From positions 25,802-89,801 of the forward strand of contig JAEWSH010000073.1 of the NCBI GenBank assembly GCA_023398375.1: DNA of 64,000 nucleotides, written 5' to 3'. A program made the position numbers and the translations under genes. Positions 18,691-27,161 of this stretch are shown here, piece by piece; the stretch's first letter is position 1; the number at the start of each line of letters is the position of its first letter. The notes under the pieces are model-generated. The model saw nothing but the letters and a program-made list of their open reading frames with translations. It ran no database searches and was not told the origin of the DNA. The stretch comes from Bacillota bacterium. Lineage in GTDB: Bacteria > Bacillota > Clostridia > Lachnospirales > Lachnospiraceae.

Positions 18691-18786
18691 TAGAAAGATG
18701 CAGATATAACAAAAAGAATGGTGAAACTAACATAAAGCAATTGTTTTCACTTAGAATTATAGTATAAACTAGGAGGGAAATAAAAA

Positions 18787-19701
18787 GTGGAAAAACCAGT
18801 ATTAGTAATATTAGCAGCCGGAATGGGAAGCAGATATGGCGGACTAAAGCAAATCGATCCTGTAGATGAGCAGGGCAACAAAATCATTGATTTTTCGATT
18901 TATGATGCGATGAGAGCCGGTTTTAAAAAAGTTATCTTCATTATTAAAAAAGAAAATGAGCAGGACTTTAGAACATGTATTGGTGATGCAGTCAGTAATT
19001 ATATGGAAGTGGAGTATGTATTTCAGGATCTTGCTAAGGTGCCGGATGATTTCAGGATTCCGGAAGGCAGGGTAAAACCATGGGGAACAGCACATGCGAT
19101 TCTTTGCTGTAAGGATGTCATTAAAGAACCATTTGCAGTTATCAATGCAGATGATTATTATGGGAAAAGTGCTTTTCAGACATTATATGATTTCTTAACT
19201 ACCCATCAGGACGATGACAAATATCGTTATGCTATGGTCGGTTATGAACTCGGCAATACATTGACGGAAAATGGATCTGTTGCCAGGGGATGCTGCGTGA
19301 CGGACGAAGACGGTTATCTTGTCACAATTGCTGAAAGGACCCAGATTGAAAAAAGAGGTGATGGAGCCGCTTATACAGAAGATGGTACAAATTTTATACC
19401 AATCGCAATGGATACGCCAGTTTCTATGAATATGTGGGGATTTACGCCAAGTATTTTGGGAGAATTGGAATTAGCAGTAAACAGGTTCTTTCATACTGAA
19501 GTTGAGAAGAATCCTTTGAAATCGGAATGCTTCTTACCGATAGAAGTAGATAAGCTGTTAAAAGAAGGGAAGGCTACTGTTAAAGTTCTATCTTCGAAAG
19601 ACAAATGGTTTGGTGTCACTTATAAAGAGGATAAACCTTTTGTAGTAGAATCTGTAAAGAAATTAAAGGCAGAAGGCGTTTATCCGGAAAAGCTGTGGTA
19701 A
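18787..19701 (+). CDS. Sugar-phosphate nucleotidyltransferase
   Basis: A 304-residue enzyme of the NTP-transferase family. The nucleotide-binding signature LAAGMGSRYGGLKQIDPV starts at residue 9, and INADDYYG near residue 120 holds the metal-binding aspartate. Members make nucleotide sugars, for example UDP-glucose or GDP-mannose, from a sugar phosphate and NTP. The exact sugar is not known. A GTG start follows GGAGGG. The gene lies 54 bases before galE in the same direction, suggesting a shared role in nucleotide-sugar supply. Confidence 0.85.
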   Translation: MEKPVLVILAAGMGSRYGGLKQIDPVDEQGNKIIDFSIYDAMRAGFKKVIFIIKKENEQDFRTCIGDAVSNYMEVEYVFQDLAKVPDDFRIPEGRVKPWGTAHAILCCKDVIKEPFAVINADDYYGKSAFQTLYDFLTTHQDDDKYRYAMVGYELGNTLTENGSVARGCCVTDEDGYLVTIAERTQIEKRGDGAAYTEDGTNFIPIAMDTPVSMNMWGFTPSILGELELAVNRFFHTEVEKNPLKSECFLPIEVDKLLKEGKATVKVLSSKDKWFGVTYKEDKPFVVESVKKLKAEGVYPEKLW

Positions 19702-19755
19702 TAGTTCATAAAAAGCTGTTACACAGTCAGCATAGTTAAGAGGAGGAAAATTGTA

Positions 19756-20772
19756 ATGGCAATTTTAGTAACAGGCGGCGCCGGTTATATCGGAAGCCAT
19801 ACAGTAGTGGAATTACAAAACGCAGGATATGATGTTGTGGTCGTAGATAATCTTTCTAATTCATCTGTGAAATCACTGGAGAGAGTAAAAGCAATTACAG
19901 GAAAAGAAGTAAAGTTCTATAAAGTGGATATCCTGGACAGAGATGCATTGGAAGAAGTATTTGAAAAGGAATCGATTGATTCCTGTATCAACTTTGCAGG
20001 ATTAAAAGCAGTTGGTGAATCCGTTGCGAAGCCATGGGAATATTACTACAATAATATTGCAGGTACTTTAGTTCTGGTAGATGTCATGAGAAAATATGGT
20101 GTTAAGAACATTATCTTTTCATCTTCAGCAACTGTATACGGTAATCCTGCGTTCATTCCTATTACGGAGGAATGCCCTAAGGGTCAGATCACGAACCCAT
20201 ATGGACAGACAAAAAGCATGCTGGAACAGATATTAACCGATATACAAAAGGCTGATCCAGAGTGGAATGTTATCTTACTTCGTTACTTTAATCCGATCGG
20301 TGCACATAAGAGCGGGACGATTGGAGAAAATCCGAATGGTATCCCAAATAACCTGATGCCATATATCACGCAGGTCGCAGTTGGTAAATTAAAAAGTCTG
20401 GGAATCTTCGGTAATGATTATGATACACCGGATGGAACAGGAGTGAGAGATTATATCCATGTAGTAGATCTTGCGATTGGCCATGTAAAGGCATTGGCAA
20501 AATTGAAAGAAAAATGCGGACTTGAGATATACAATCTTGGTACAGGGCATGGATATAGTGTGCTTGACATCGTTAAGAATTTTGAAGAGGCATCTGGAAC
20601 CAGGATCCCATATGAGATAAAACCAAGACGTGCCGGAGATATTGCTATTTGTTATTCAGATGCGTCAAAAGCTGAGAATGAACTGGGCTGGGTAGCCGAA
20701 AGAGGTATCAAAGAGATGTGTGAAGATTCCTGGAGATGGCAGTCGGATAACCCGAACGGATATGATGATTAA
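19756..20772 (+). CDS. galE: UDP-glucose 4-epimerase
   Basis: A 338-residue cytoplasmic epimerase that interconverts UDP-glucose and UDP-galactose with bound NAD. It has the Rossmann motif GGAGYIGSHT at residues 7-16, the catalytic serine in SSSATVYG and the tyrosine-lysine pair in YGQTKSMLE. Length and C-terminal end are standard. GAGGAGG precedes the ATG. It is the second gene after the nucleotidyltransferase gene. Confidence 0.97.
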   Translation: MAILVTGGAGYIGSHTVVELQNAGYDVVVVDNLSNSSVKSLERVKAITGKEVKFYKVDILDRDALEEVFEKESIDSCINFAGLKAVGESVAKPWEYYYNNIAGTLVLVDVMRKYGVKNIIFSSSATVYGNPAFIPITEECPKGQITNPYGQTKSMLEQILTDIQKADPEWNVILLRYFNPIGAHKSGTIGENPNGIPNNLMPYITQVAVGKLKSLGIFGNDYDTPDGTGVRDYIHVVDLAIGHVKALAKLKEKCGLEIYNLGTGHGYSVLDIVKNFEEASGTRIPYEIKPRRAGDIAICYSDASKAENELGWVAERGIKEMCEDSWRWQSDNPNGYDD

Positions 20773-20773
20773 T

Positions 20774-21177
20774 CTTATATAGGATTTAATTGTCAAAAGC
20801 TTGCTTATATATTTGATTTGTCAATTTATACAATTAATGTTTATACAAAATTGATACACAACATAGTTCATTCGCAACACGCTTCCGCTTGGATTGTTAC
20901 TATTCAGCCTAAAGGCTTCATAGCAACAAATGATGCACAGAAATGATACAATGTATCATTTCGCGCATGAAAAACTCGGATTTTCTGTGATCTTCGCTCA
21001 CAAAAAATACCTTGCGGTATTTAGGGCTGAACTGTAACTTGGATTCAGCACGCAGTGGCGGCGTTCATACAGTTGCTCATCAAACTATGTTGCGCATCAA
21101 TTTTTGTTTTACATGTATAGGTGCAAATTGACGAAGCCAAGTTCTATGATAAGCTTTTGACATTTTAATCTATATAG
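20774..21177 (+). repeat. About 400-bp nested inverted-repeat element
   Basis: The outer arms match over about 27 bases with few differences (left arm from 20774 with AATTGTCAAAAGCTT, right arm ending at 21177 with AAGCTTTTGACA). A second pair of arms (ATTGATACACAACATAGTT near 20850; AACTATGTTGCGCATCAAT near 21084) lies inside. The core has local hairpins, including perfect GAAATGATA/TATCATTTC at 20940-20962 and an imperfect one built on TTGTTACTAT and ATAGCAACAA near 20894. No coding frame was recognised. A short relative lies at 50979-51064. It could be a MITE-like element or a structured RNA. Confidence 0.75.
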
Positions 21178-21183
21178 AAATGA

Positions 21184-21233
21184 CAAAAGGATGGTATGTG
21201 GGAAGAAATGCCCCCGTATATCATCCTTTTTAC
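21184..21233 (+). terminator. Terminator-like hairpin
   Basis: AAAAGGATG and CATCCTTTTT form the stem, with a run of T on the plus strand. It may end transcripts from galE that read through the repeat element. Confidence 0.65.
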
Positions 21234-21335
21234 GCGAGCAACGAGCCAAATACAAGCTGGCTTGCATTTGGCGACTGCCGCGATAACTTGAGAAACTCGC
21301 AAAGCGTGTTTCTCATAGTTTGCTAGGTTGTTATG
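21233..21335 (+). repeat. Short hairpin cluster with a recurring motif
   Basis: A perfect hairpin is formed by GCCAAATACAAGC and GCTTGCATTTGGC (21245-21272, one mismatch), then a TGAGAAAC/GTTTCTCA hairpin (21289-21315). The leading motif TACGCGAGCAAC...CCAAATA recurs at 27073-27098. The strand is arbitrary. Confidence 0.5.
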
Positions 21336-21992
21336 CTACATTGTAATTACGTATTGATACATGAATATGAAGTGGCAGATGCTGCCGCCCATTACAAACA
21401 GATGAAATACTTCGTGGGATCCAAAGTTTGCGTGTTTTGAGTTAAAGATGGGAAGTTTCAGGGCATAGATGACACCACCAATCGTATAAATAATTCCGCC
21501 TGCTAACAGCCATATAAAAGCAGGTCTTGATAATGTGTGGAATAAACGTCCGAATACAAAAACACATACCCATCCCATAGCAATATAGATAATGGAAGAA
21601 AACCATTTTGGACATGTGATCCATATGGCTTTGATTGTCATACCAGCAATTGCGATTCCCCATACAATAGCAAGCATGGTATATCCTAAACTACCGCCCA
21701 AAACAATCATGCAGACAGGCGTATAGGAACCTGCTATCAGTATGAAGATCATCATATGATCGATCTTCCGGAATATTTTTAGTATTTTACCACTGACGTT
21801 AACACTGTGATACATTGCACTTGCCCCATATAATAGAATCATACTGAGAATAAAAACTGTCATTGCTACAATAGTTGTATGATTCATTGTACTTGCAGCT
21901 TTTACCAGCAACGGAGTTGAAGCAATTAAAGCAAGCATCATTCCGATAAAATGAGTAATTGCACTACCTGGTTCCCTAATTGTTATTTGCAT
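21336..21992 (-). CDS. Hemolysin III / PAQR family membrane protein
   Basis: A 218-residue protein with seven hydrophobic segments. The family signature is present: SAMYHSVNVSGKILKIFRKIDH near residue 60 and HEVFHLFVMGGSICHF near the C-terminus, which supply the conserved histidines and aspartate thought to hold zinc. GGAGGAG lies before the ATG. Bacterial members (YqfA/YplQ) are linked to membrane-lipid homeostasis; the hemolysin name is historical. It stands alone on the minus strand. Confidence 0.9.
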   Translation of the reverse strand: MQITIREPGSAITHFIGMMLALIASTPLLVKAASTMNHTTIVAMTVFILSMILLYGASAMYHSVNVSGKILKIFRKIDHMMIFILIAGSYTPVCMIVLGGSLGYTMLAIVWGIAIAGMTIKAIWITCPKWFSSIIYIAMGWVCVFVFGRLFHTLSRPAFIWLLAGGIIYTIGGVIYALKLPIFNSKHANFGSHEVFHLFVMGGSICHFIFMYQYVITM

Positions 21993-22135
21993 AATAACTC
22001 CTCCTTAACTTAAAACGATAGAACTAACAACACATAGAAAGAAATAATACTTAACGTAGTAATGAAAACTATATGTTAACTATACTACTATTTATTATGC
22101 AATATGTCAATTGTTTTTATACATATTATGGTATA

Positions 22136-22163
22136 AAAAAAGCCATTGAAGCCTTAATCCTCT
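22136..22163 (-). terminator. Terminator of the 88-residue gene
   Basis: CATTGAAG and CTTCAATG pair, and the minus strand continues with seven T. The stop codon lies within the stem. Confidence 0.75.
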
Positions 22164-22420
22164 TCAATGACTTGTATTTCCAAATAATCAAAATCTATTT
22201 CTTCCACAAAGTTATCTTTTGTAAAGCGAGCTTTGCTATGTTGTTTGAATTCCCTGATCGTTGCATCTAACCAGATAGGTTTACTAAGGTCGAATTCAAA
22301 ACAAATAGTTTCGAGCGCATGAAAAACCTTGTGTGTTCTGGAGTCATCATCATCATTACAGATAACAGTATCCTTTATGAGATGATTATCCTTAAATTCT
22401 TTAGCCCATAGTCGAAACAT
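22154..22420 (-). CDS. Small acidic protein of unknown function
   Basis: An 88-residue soluble protein with no recognised domain. It has an acidic patch CNDDDDSR near residue 22 and an acidic C-terminus (EEIDFDYLEIQVIEED). An AAGAGGAT ribosome binding site about 11 bases before the ATG and a terminator after it support real expression as a single gene. No function can be given. Confidence 0.6.
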   Translation of the reverse strand: MFRLWAKEFKDNHLIKDTVICNDDDDSRTHKVFHALETICFEFDLSKPIWLDATIREFKQHSKARFTKDNFVEEIDFDYLEIQVIEED

Positions 22421-22585
22421 TATTTTTTATATCCTCTTTTCTTAATTTTTAGATTATTTTATAGATATGCACCTCTTTTATTTATGTACATAATGTACTA
22501 TAGATAGAAAAAAGAATCAAGAAAAAGAGTATCATAAAAAGCTGGTAAATAGATTAAAAGAAGTTAATTTTAAATCAACGTAAAA

Positions 22586-22614
22586 TGTACAATATTTGAT
22601 AAATATGATATACT
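22586..22614 (+). promoter_or_regulatory. Promoter of the alarmone synthetase gene
   Basis: TGTACA at 22586-22591 and TATACT at 22609-22614, 17 bases apart, 31 bases before the start codon. Confidence 0.6.
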
Positions 22615-22644
22615 ACAAAAGGATAAAACAGAGTTTGTGTAATT

Positions 22645-23352
22645 ATGGATATTCTACACCCTGATTCATCGATGTATGCACTGAAAGGAATAAGGCGACA
22701 GAAAATTATGGAATTTGAACCAAGACAAGGCACAGAGGTAGACAGCTGGAAAGAAGTTACATTGATTTATAATTCAGCTTTGAAAGAAATTGGGACTAAG
22801 CTGGAAATTTTGAATGATGAGTTTCAACATGTACATAGATATAACCCGATCGAACATATCAAATCGCGTTTGAAGACGCCAGAGAGTATCGTTAAAAAAC
22901 TAAAAAAGAATGGTTACGAATCTACAATAGCCAACATGGTAAAATATGTAAATGATATTGCAGGAATCCGCGTTATATGTTCTTTTACATCAGATATATA
23001 CAGAATTGCTGAAATGATAGCCAAACAGGATGATATTAAAGTCATTTCTATTAAAGATTACATTGAGAACCCAAAGCTGAGTGGTTACAAAAGTTACCAT
23101 ATGTTGGTGACTGTACCCATTTTTTTATCGGATCGGATCGTTGATGCAAAAGTAGAAGTACAGATCAGAACAGTAGCAATGGATTTTTGGGCAAGCCTTG
23201 AACATAAGATACATTATAAATTTGAAGGGAATGCACCGCAGGAGATTAAAGAGGAATTGATTGAATGCGCAAAGATGGTATCCGAACTGGATGCCAGAAT
23301 GCTATCGCTTAACGAGCGGATCAAGAGTATTGCGGACAATGATACAGCATAA
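22645..23352 (+). CDS. Small alarmone synthetase (RelQ/YjbM type)
   Basis: A 235-residue protein with a RelA/SpoT synthetase domain and no HD hydrolase, TGS or ACT domain, so it can make (p)ppGpp from ATP and GTP/GDP but not degrade it. Diagnostic blocks are SRLKTPESIVKKLKKNGY, VNDIAGIRVIC, NPKLSGYKSYHMLV and VEVQIRTVAMDFWASLEHKIHYKF. Length fits RelQ-like enzymes. No good ribosome binding site precedes the ATG at 22645; ATG at 22708 (residue 22) is an alternative. It is a single gene between a promoter and a terminator. Confidence 0.92.
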   Translation: MDILHPDSSMYALKGIRRQKIMEFEPRQGTEVDSWKEVTLIYNSALKEIGTKLEILNDEFQHVHRYNPIEHIKSRLKTPESIVKKLKKNGYESTIANMVKYVNDIAGIRVICSFTSDIYRIAEMIAKQDDIKVISIKDYIENPKLSGYKSYHMLVTVPIFLSDRIVDAKVEVQIRTVAMDFWASLEHKIHYKFEGNAPQEIKEELIECAKMVSELDARMLSLNERIKSIADNDTA

Positions 23353-23395
23353 ATAAACGAACAGGAGAACCGAGAGGTTCTCCTGTTCGTTTATG
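23353..23395. terminator. Strong bidirectional terminator
   Basis: ATAAACGAACAGGAGAACC and its reverse complement form a perfect 19-pair stem with a GAGA loop. It serves the plus-strand synthetase gene and the minus-strand anti-sigma-like gene, whose stop codon lies in its edge. Confidence 0.85.
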
Positions 23396-24791
23396 TGGAT
23401 GTTATTTCAAATTCCGCATAAAACGGGACGCCGCTGATATTTTTGACCACCCGGTAGTTACCTGCGGTAAGACTTGGGTGCAAGGTGCTTAGATCAATGA
23501 CAAAATCTTTTGAAGAACCGGCTGTAAGGATATAAGCTATTTCTATAAACATGAGATCACGAACAGCAGGAATGACCTCCCAGTTGCTTCCGTTTAATGC
23601 TTCTATACTGAATTCAGCGCCATAAAAGATATCTTCAGTGCCGTTATTTTTAAGTATCAATGTCAGTTCTTTGGAACCTTCCGGTATGGTTGTCTCCGGA
23701 AGGGAAACTTCTGCAGAAACAGTATTCTGTCCTGCTGTTTCAGAAGTATTGGATTGAGTAGTGACCGGCATAGTATCCCAGAAGCTCTGAAAAGCATTAT
23801 CGTCAACTTTAAAGAAACCAGCCTGAGTATCATAAACATAACCATTTTTAAATAATCTTAAGGTAGTATTTAAGTTGTCTTTTGTTTTAATGGTTATAAA
23901 TTTCTGACTATCATAGTCCGTATTTTCCACTAACATATCTGTATTTTCACCTATGGGAACCGCATTATAAAGGCTGTTAAGGAAGTTATGAAAAGTATCA
24001 TCTGCATTAACCTCTTTTACCTCATTTTTACCGTTATTCCAGCTGTCGTAACTTTCCCAGGTATAAGATACAACATTATTTTTTAAGTTTAAAAGATTAA
24101 AATAATCTGCGCCGCTCTTCAAAGTCAAACCTCCGAAACTGTCATAAATGTCGCAGTTAAATCCATCGGGATATTCAAAATAAACCATTAAACGGTAATT
24201 GCTGTCATACCCTTTCAAAGTATAGACTTTTCCACCCTCTCCTAAGTTGGAAGCAAATTCCTTTGTGTATTCATCCTGGGAAGCCCATTCGTCTATGCTT
24301 TTCTTGGTGGTGCCTAATAAATCACCTCTTAATTTCAGCACGTCTTCTTTGTTCGGAGCAGAGCCCCCAGCGGTAAAAGAAGTGGTACTGCTTTGCATAT
24401 AGATATGTCCTTGATAGACAAACAACGGCTGCATTCTTCCTTTGATTTCCGTGCTTTGAGTTTTTGACAGTTCCACATTGGGAATGGTCACTGCGCTTGA
24501 AGTTGTTTCTGTCGCCAGTGTTTGATCTGCGGTCTGGGCATTCTCGAACTTAATAATATTATTTTTTTGGTCGGAAACGGTATTCGTTATGTGGATGGCA
24601 GCAGTGCCGGCTACGATAATCGCAGCAATACTGGCAGCAGAATAGACCATCTTTCTCATGGTGCGACTTTTTTGTTTAGACTGGTTCCTTGCTTCTTTCA
24701 TTAGTATTATTGTCCTTTCATTAAAATCTTCTGATATTTTAAGTTGATCTACTGATTTCATATAATGATTCTTATTCTTATTCTTATTCAT
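23391..24791 (-). CDS. Putative anti-sigma factor with extracellular Ig-like domain
   Basis: A 466-residue single-pass membrane protein. About 45 cytoplasmic residues are followed by one transmembrane segment (VYSAASIAAIIVAGTAAIHI), a large extracellular domain and a C-terminal bacterial Ig-like domain (about 360-466; LPETTIPEGSKELTLILKNNGTEDIFYG). It overlaps the sigma-factor gene by eight bases, the usual arrangement for ECF sigma/anti-sigma pairs, so the role is inferred from context. ATG at 24791 fits GGAGG eight bases upstream. Its first codons are an asparagine-lysine run from a six-base tandem repeat (AATAAG). Confidence 0.72.
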   Translation of the reverse strand: MNKNKNKNHYMKSVDQLKISEDFNERTIILMKEARNQSKQKSRTMRKMVYSAASIAAIIVAGTAAIHITNTVSDQKNNIIKFENAQTADQTLATETTSSAVTIPNVELSKTQSTEIKGRMQPLFVYQGHIYMQSSTTSFTAGGSAPNKEDVLKLRGDLLGTTKKSIDEWASQDEYTKEFASNLGEGGKVYTLKGYDSNYRLMVYFEYPDGFNCDIYDSFGGLTLKSGADYFNLLNLKNNVVSYTWESYDSWNNGKNEVKEVNADDTFHNFLNSLYNAVPIGENTDMLVENTDYDSQKFITIKTKDNLNTTLRLFKNGYVYDTQAGFFKVDDNAFQSFWDTMPVTTQSNTSETAGQNTVSAEVSLPETTIPEGSKELTLILKNNGTEDIFYGAEFSIEALNGSNWEVIPAVRDLMFIEIAYILTAGSSKDFVIDLSTLHPSLTAGNYRVVKNISGVPFYAEFEITST

Positions 24792-25272
24792 ATTCAAGAC
24801 CTCCGATTAAATTGGACTTTAATAAATTTCTGCCTCTGGCCAGCCAGGTCCCTATGGTTGCAGGCTTTCTGCGAAGAAGTTCTGCAATTTCATTAATGGA
24901 ATAGTTTTCATAATAATGCAGATGTATGACCGTACGGTATTTAACAGGCAGATTTAATACAATATCTAATACTTCACTATCCTCTTCTGGCAGATAGCTT
25001 ATGTCTTCATCAAGAGGAACATTTAACTTTTTCCAGGATGACTTTAAATCATTTTTACATTTATTTATTGCGACTCTTAAAAGCCATGCCTTTTCATGTT
25101 CCTCACTTTCAAAACCATATCCTCTTTTCATTAAACTGACAAAGACATCCTGTGCAATATCCTCTGCATCATGCATATTTTTTACGTACGTAAAAGCTAG
25201 TCTGATCAGTAATTTGGAATAATTATCCAATACGTATTGCATATATTCATTGGTACCGAATGAATAAATCAT
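24784..25272 (-). CDS. ECF-type RNA polymerase sigma factor
   Basis: A 162-residue sigma-70 family factor with only regions 2 and 4. Region 2 shows TYVKNMHDAEDIAQDVFVSLM; region 4 shows LPVKYRTVIHLHYYENYSINEIAELLRRKPATIGTWLARGR. AAAGGAG eight bases before ATG 25272 sets the start. It directs polymerase to its own promoters and is probably held inactive by the overlapping downstream membrane protein until an envelope signal arrives. Confidence 0.93.
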   Translation of the reverse strand: MIYSFGTNEYMQYVLDNYSKLLIRLAFTYVKNMHDAEDIAQDVFVSLMKRGYGFESEEHEKAWLLRVAINKCKNDLKSSWKKLNVPLDEDISYLPEEDSEVLDIVLNLPVKYRTVIHLHYYENYSINEIAELLRRKPATIGTWLARGRNLLKSNLIGGLEYE

Positions 25273-25550
25273 GTTTTCAACTCCTTTCATTTATAATACA
25301 ACTGAAGTCAATAAAATTTTTCATTTATTTTATAAAATTTAAAAACCGCACTGTTGAAATTTAATTATAATATATTATGGTTGCCTGTAATTTCCTTATT
25401 ATGAATAGGTGGTGAAAAAATCAGAAAGAAAAGATGTATGGAATAAAACAAAAGTATGGATACATGATAGATAGATAATAAAAAAGAAGTGGAATACTGT
25501 GTATTACAATAATTTGAAAAGATATAGCTGCATACCAGTATCAAAGAACA

Positions 25551-25589
25551 AAAAAAGACCGCAACACTAATGAATAGTGATGCGGCCTT
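25551..25589 (-). terminator. Terminator of the repeat lipoprotein gene
   Basis: CCGCA and TGCGG plus an inner ACTA/TAGT pair form a hairpin; on the minus strand it is followed by seven T. Confidence 0.75.
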
Positions 25590-25599
25590 CGTGTATTAA

Positions 25600-25890
25600 T
25601 TATTCAGCTGTTGTAGTAGCTTCTTCTGTAGTAGCAGCTTCTGTAGTAGCAGCTTCTGTAGTAGCAGCTTCTGTAGTAGCAGCTTCTGTAGTAGCGATTT
25701 CTGTAGTAGCTTCTTCTGTAGTAGCAGCTTCTGTAGTAGCTTCTTCTGTAGTAGCAACTTCTTCTGAAACAACTGCTTCTGTAGCAGCTTCTGTTGTAGC
25801 TACTTCTTCTGTTGTGCTAGCACCACATCCAACTAATAACATTGCACATGTTGCAACTGATAACATCATCATTACTAAATTCTTTTTCAT
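25600..25890 (-). CDS. Small threonine/alanine/glutamate-repeat lipoprotein
   Basis: A 96-residue lipoprotein. The signal peptide ends at the lipobox LLVGC (cysteine 22). The rest is almost entirely repeats of TTEA, TTEE and similar units, encoded by tandem copies of a 15-base unit. It has a strong AGGAGG site before the ATG and a terminator. It should be a disordered, membrane-anchored chain, perhaps a wall spacer; no function is known. The DNA repeats could gain or lose units by slippage in multiples of three without breaking the frame. Its promoter region carries the first of three 11-bp direct-repeat arrays. Confidence 0.78.
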   Translation of the reverse strand: MKKNLVMMMLSVATCAMLLVGCGASTTEEVATTEAATEAVVSEEVATTEEATTEAATTEEATTEIATTEAATTEAATTEAATTEAATTEEATTTAE

Positions 25891-25979
25891 AATTATTTTC
25901 CTCCTTAGGGTAATCCCTCGTCAGCTATTTTATTTTGATTTGTATGTTCTGCTGACAAGAACTAATATTAAAGCATAAA

Positions 25980-26012
25980 TGTGTACAAAGTGTGAACAAA
26001 ATATGAATATTT
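25980..26012. promoter_or_regulatory. Array 1 of 11-bp direct repeats
   Basis: Three head-to-tail 11-base units: TGTGTACAAAG, TGTGAACAAAA, TATGAATATTT. The period is one DNA turn, as expected for tandem binding of an OmpR/PhoB-type regulator. It is upstream of the lipoprotein gene on the minus strand. Confidence 0.5.
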
Positions 26013-26052
26013 AATTAATATTGTAAACGGAAAATATGCACAAAGGAGAAAA

Positions 26053-26074
26053 TGTGAATAAAAAATGAACAGAT
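26053..26074. promoter_or_regulatory. Array 2 of 11-bp direct repeats
   Basis: Two adjacent units, TGTGAATAAAA and AATGAACAGAT, matching the TGTGAA core of array 1 in the same phase and orientation. Confidence 0.45.
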
Positions 26075-26222
26075 AAAAAAGGAAATGCCAAAAACGCCCA
26101 TATAATGAGGAGTGCCCAGATACCTTTCGGTACCTGAGCTATTATGAAAAAATTTATATATCTTTAAAATACATCTGTTTGACATGTTCTTTGTTTGATG
26201 TAAATTTAGTATAGCAATTAAT

Positions 26223-26255
26223 TATGAATAAAATATGAACGGGGTGTGAAGATAT
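26223..26255. promoter_or_regulatory. Array 3 of 11-bp direct repeats
   Basis: Three adjacent units, TATGAATAAAA, TATGAACGGGG and TGTGAAGATAT. It lies upstream of the coiled-coil protein gene. The rest of the 600-base gap 25891-26500 holds no gene that can be supported. Confidence 0.5.
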
Positions 26256-26361
26256 CGTTAATTATTACAAAATAGAAAGAACGTAAAAAATAAAAGCATA
26301 CATATTGCACAAAAAACAAAAATCAGCGATATAAATAACAGATATAATAAATGCCAAGTTG

Positions 26362-26390
26362 TTGTAAATAAATAGAAAAAATGATAAACT
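26362..26390 (+). promoter_or_regulatory. Candidate promoter of the coiled-coil protein gene
   Basis: TTGTAA at 26362-26367 and TAAACT at 26385-26390, 17 bases apart. The match is moderate. Confidence 0.45.
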
Positions 26391-26500
26391 ATCGATAATT
26401 ATATGAAAAATAATACTACGACAGAGGATATAAAGATACTGATAATTGTAATCGATAGATTAAAAGAAAGCGGTATGTGAGTATGTTTGGAGGAAAAATC

Positions 26501-27070
26501 ATGGATAACTTTATGGATAAGTTGGCGCAGAAGTGGAATGCGAGTGAATTAATCAAGGCTAATTCAGCAGCTGAAGCTATGGAACTTAGGAGGCTTCAAG
26601 AACAAGTCGCTGAATATGAGGCGATTTTACAGGAAATGCGAAAGCTGAATCTGAAGAATGCAGAATTAACCGAAAGCTCCCGGGAACTGGTGAATCATGG
26701 AGTAGGTGAAATCAAAAAATTATTATCAGATACAAAAAAAGATAATAATATAGAAGAAACACTGGCCAAAATGGAAGAACAACTGCAACAATTACAGGCA
26801 TTATTAAGCAATCAAAGTGAGCAAAAGGAGATTGCTGATATCATTGCTGCCAAAACGGAAGAGTTTGTTCATAAGGAAAATATAAAAGTATACCGTAATG
26901 TGCAGGCAGTTGTAGTAGATAATCTGAAGTTACAAACAGAAGAATTAAAACAGGAGAATGAGAAATTTTCAAAAAAGATAAAGGGTGTGAAACCATTATT
27001 GATTGTGACCTTGCTACTATTAATAGGGAATATTGCACTTGGTGTGGTACAAATGTTGGGTATTTTTTGA
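26501..27070 (+). CDS. Coiled-coil membrane-anchored protein of unknown function
   Basis: A 189-residue protein. Most of it (about residues 15-160) is a long heptad-rich helix with many glutamate, glutamine, leucine and lysine residues. The last 25 residues are one hydrophobic segment (PLLIVTLLLLIGNIALGVVQ), making it tail-anchored. GGAGG lies seven bases before ATG 26501; a GTG at 26477 is upstream of that site and unlikely. The 11-bp repeats upstream suggest regulation by a two-component regulator. No family was recognised. Confidence 0.72.
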   Translation: MDNFMDKLAQKWNASELIKANSAAEAMELRRLQEQVAEYEAILQEMRKLNLKNAELTESSRELVNHGVGEIKKLLSDTKKDNNIEETLAKMEEQLQQLQALLSNQSEQKEIADIIAAKTEEFVHKENIKVYRNVQAVVVDNLKLQTEELKQENEKFSKKIKGVKPLLIVTLLLLIGNIALGVVQMLGIF

Positions 27071-27161
27071 TTTACGCGAGCAACAACCAAATAGAACACG
27101 CTTGCTGATTCATTTTGTTTGAAAAGGGCGGAAAGCGGTTTACAGTCAGGAGGATGTTAAC

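Noticed and set aside
24760..24791. AATAAG tandem repeat as a phase-variation switch of the anti-sigma gene
   Set aside because: The unit is six bases, so gain or loss keeps the frame.
25577..25978. Plus-strand frame reading SVVAASVVAA repeats
   Set aside because: It is the complement of the lipoprotein repeat. The minus-strand frame has a lipobox, a ribosome binding site and a terminator.
26100..26160. Possible riboswitch in the 600-base gap (GATACCTTTCGGTACC hairpin)
   Set aside because: The hairpin is short with a mismatch, and none of the riboswitch cores I know (c-di-GMP, preQ1, guanidine) matches.
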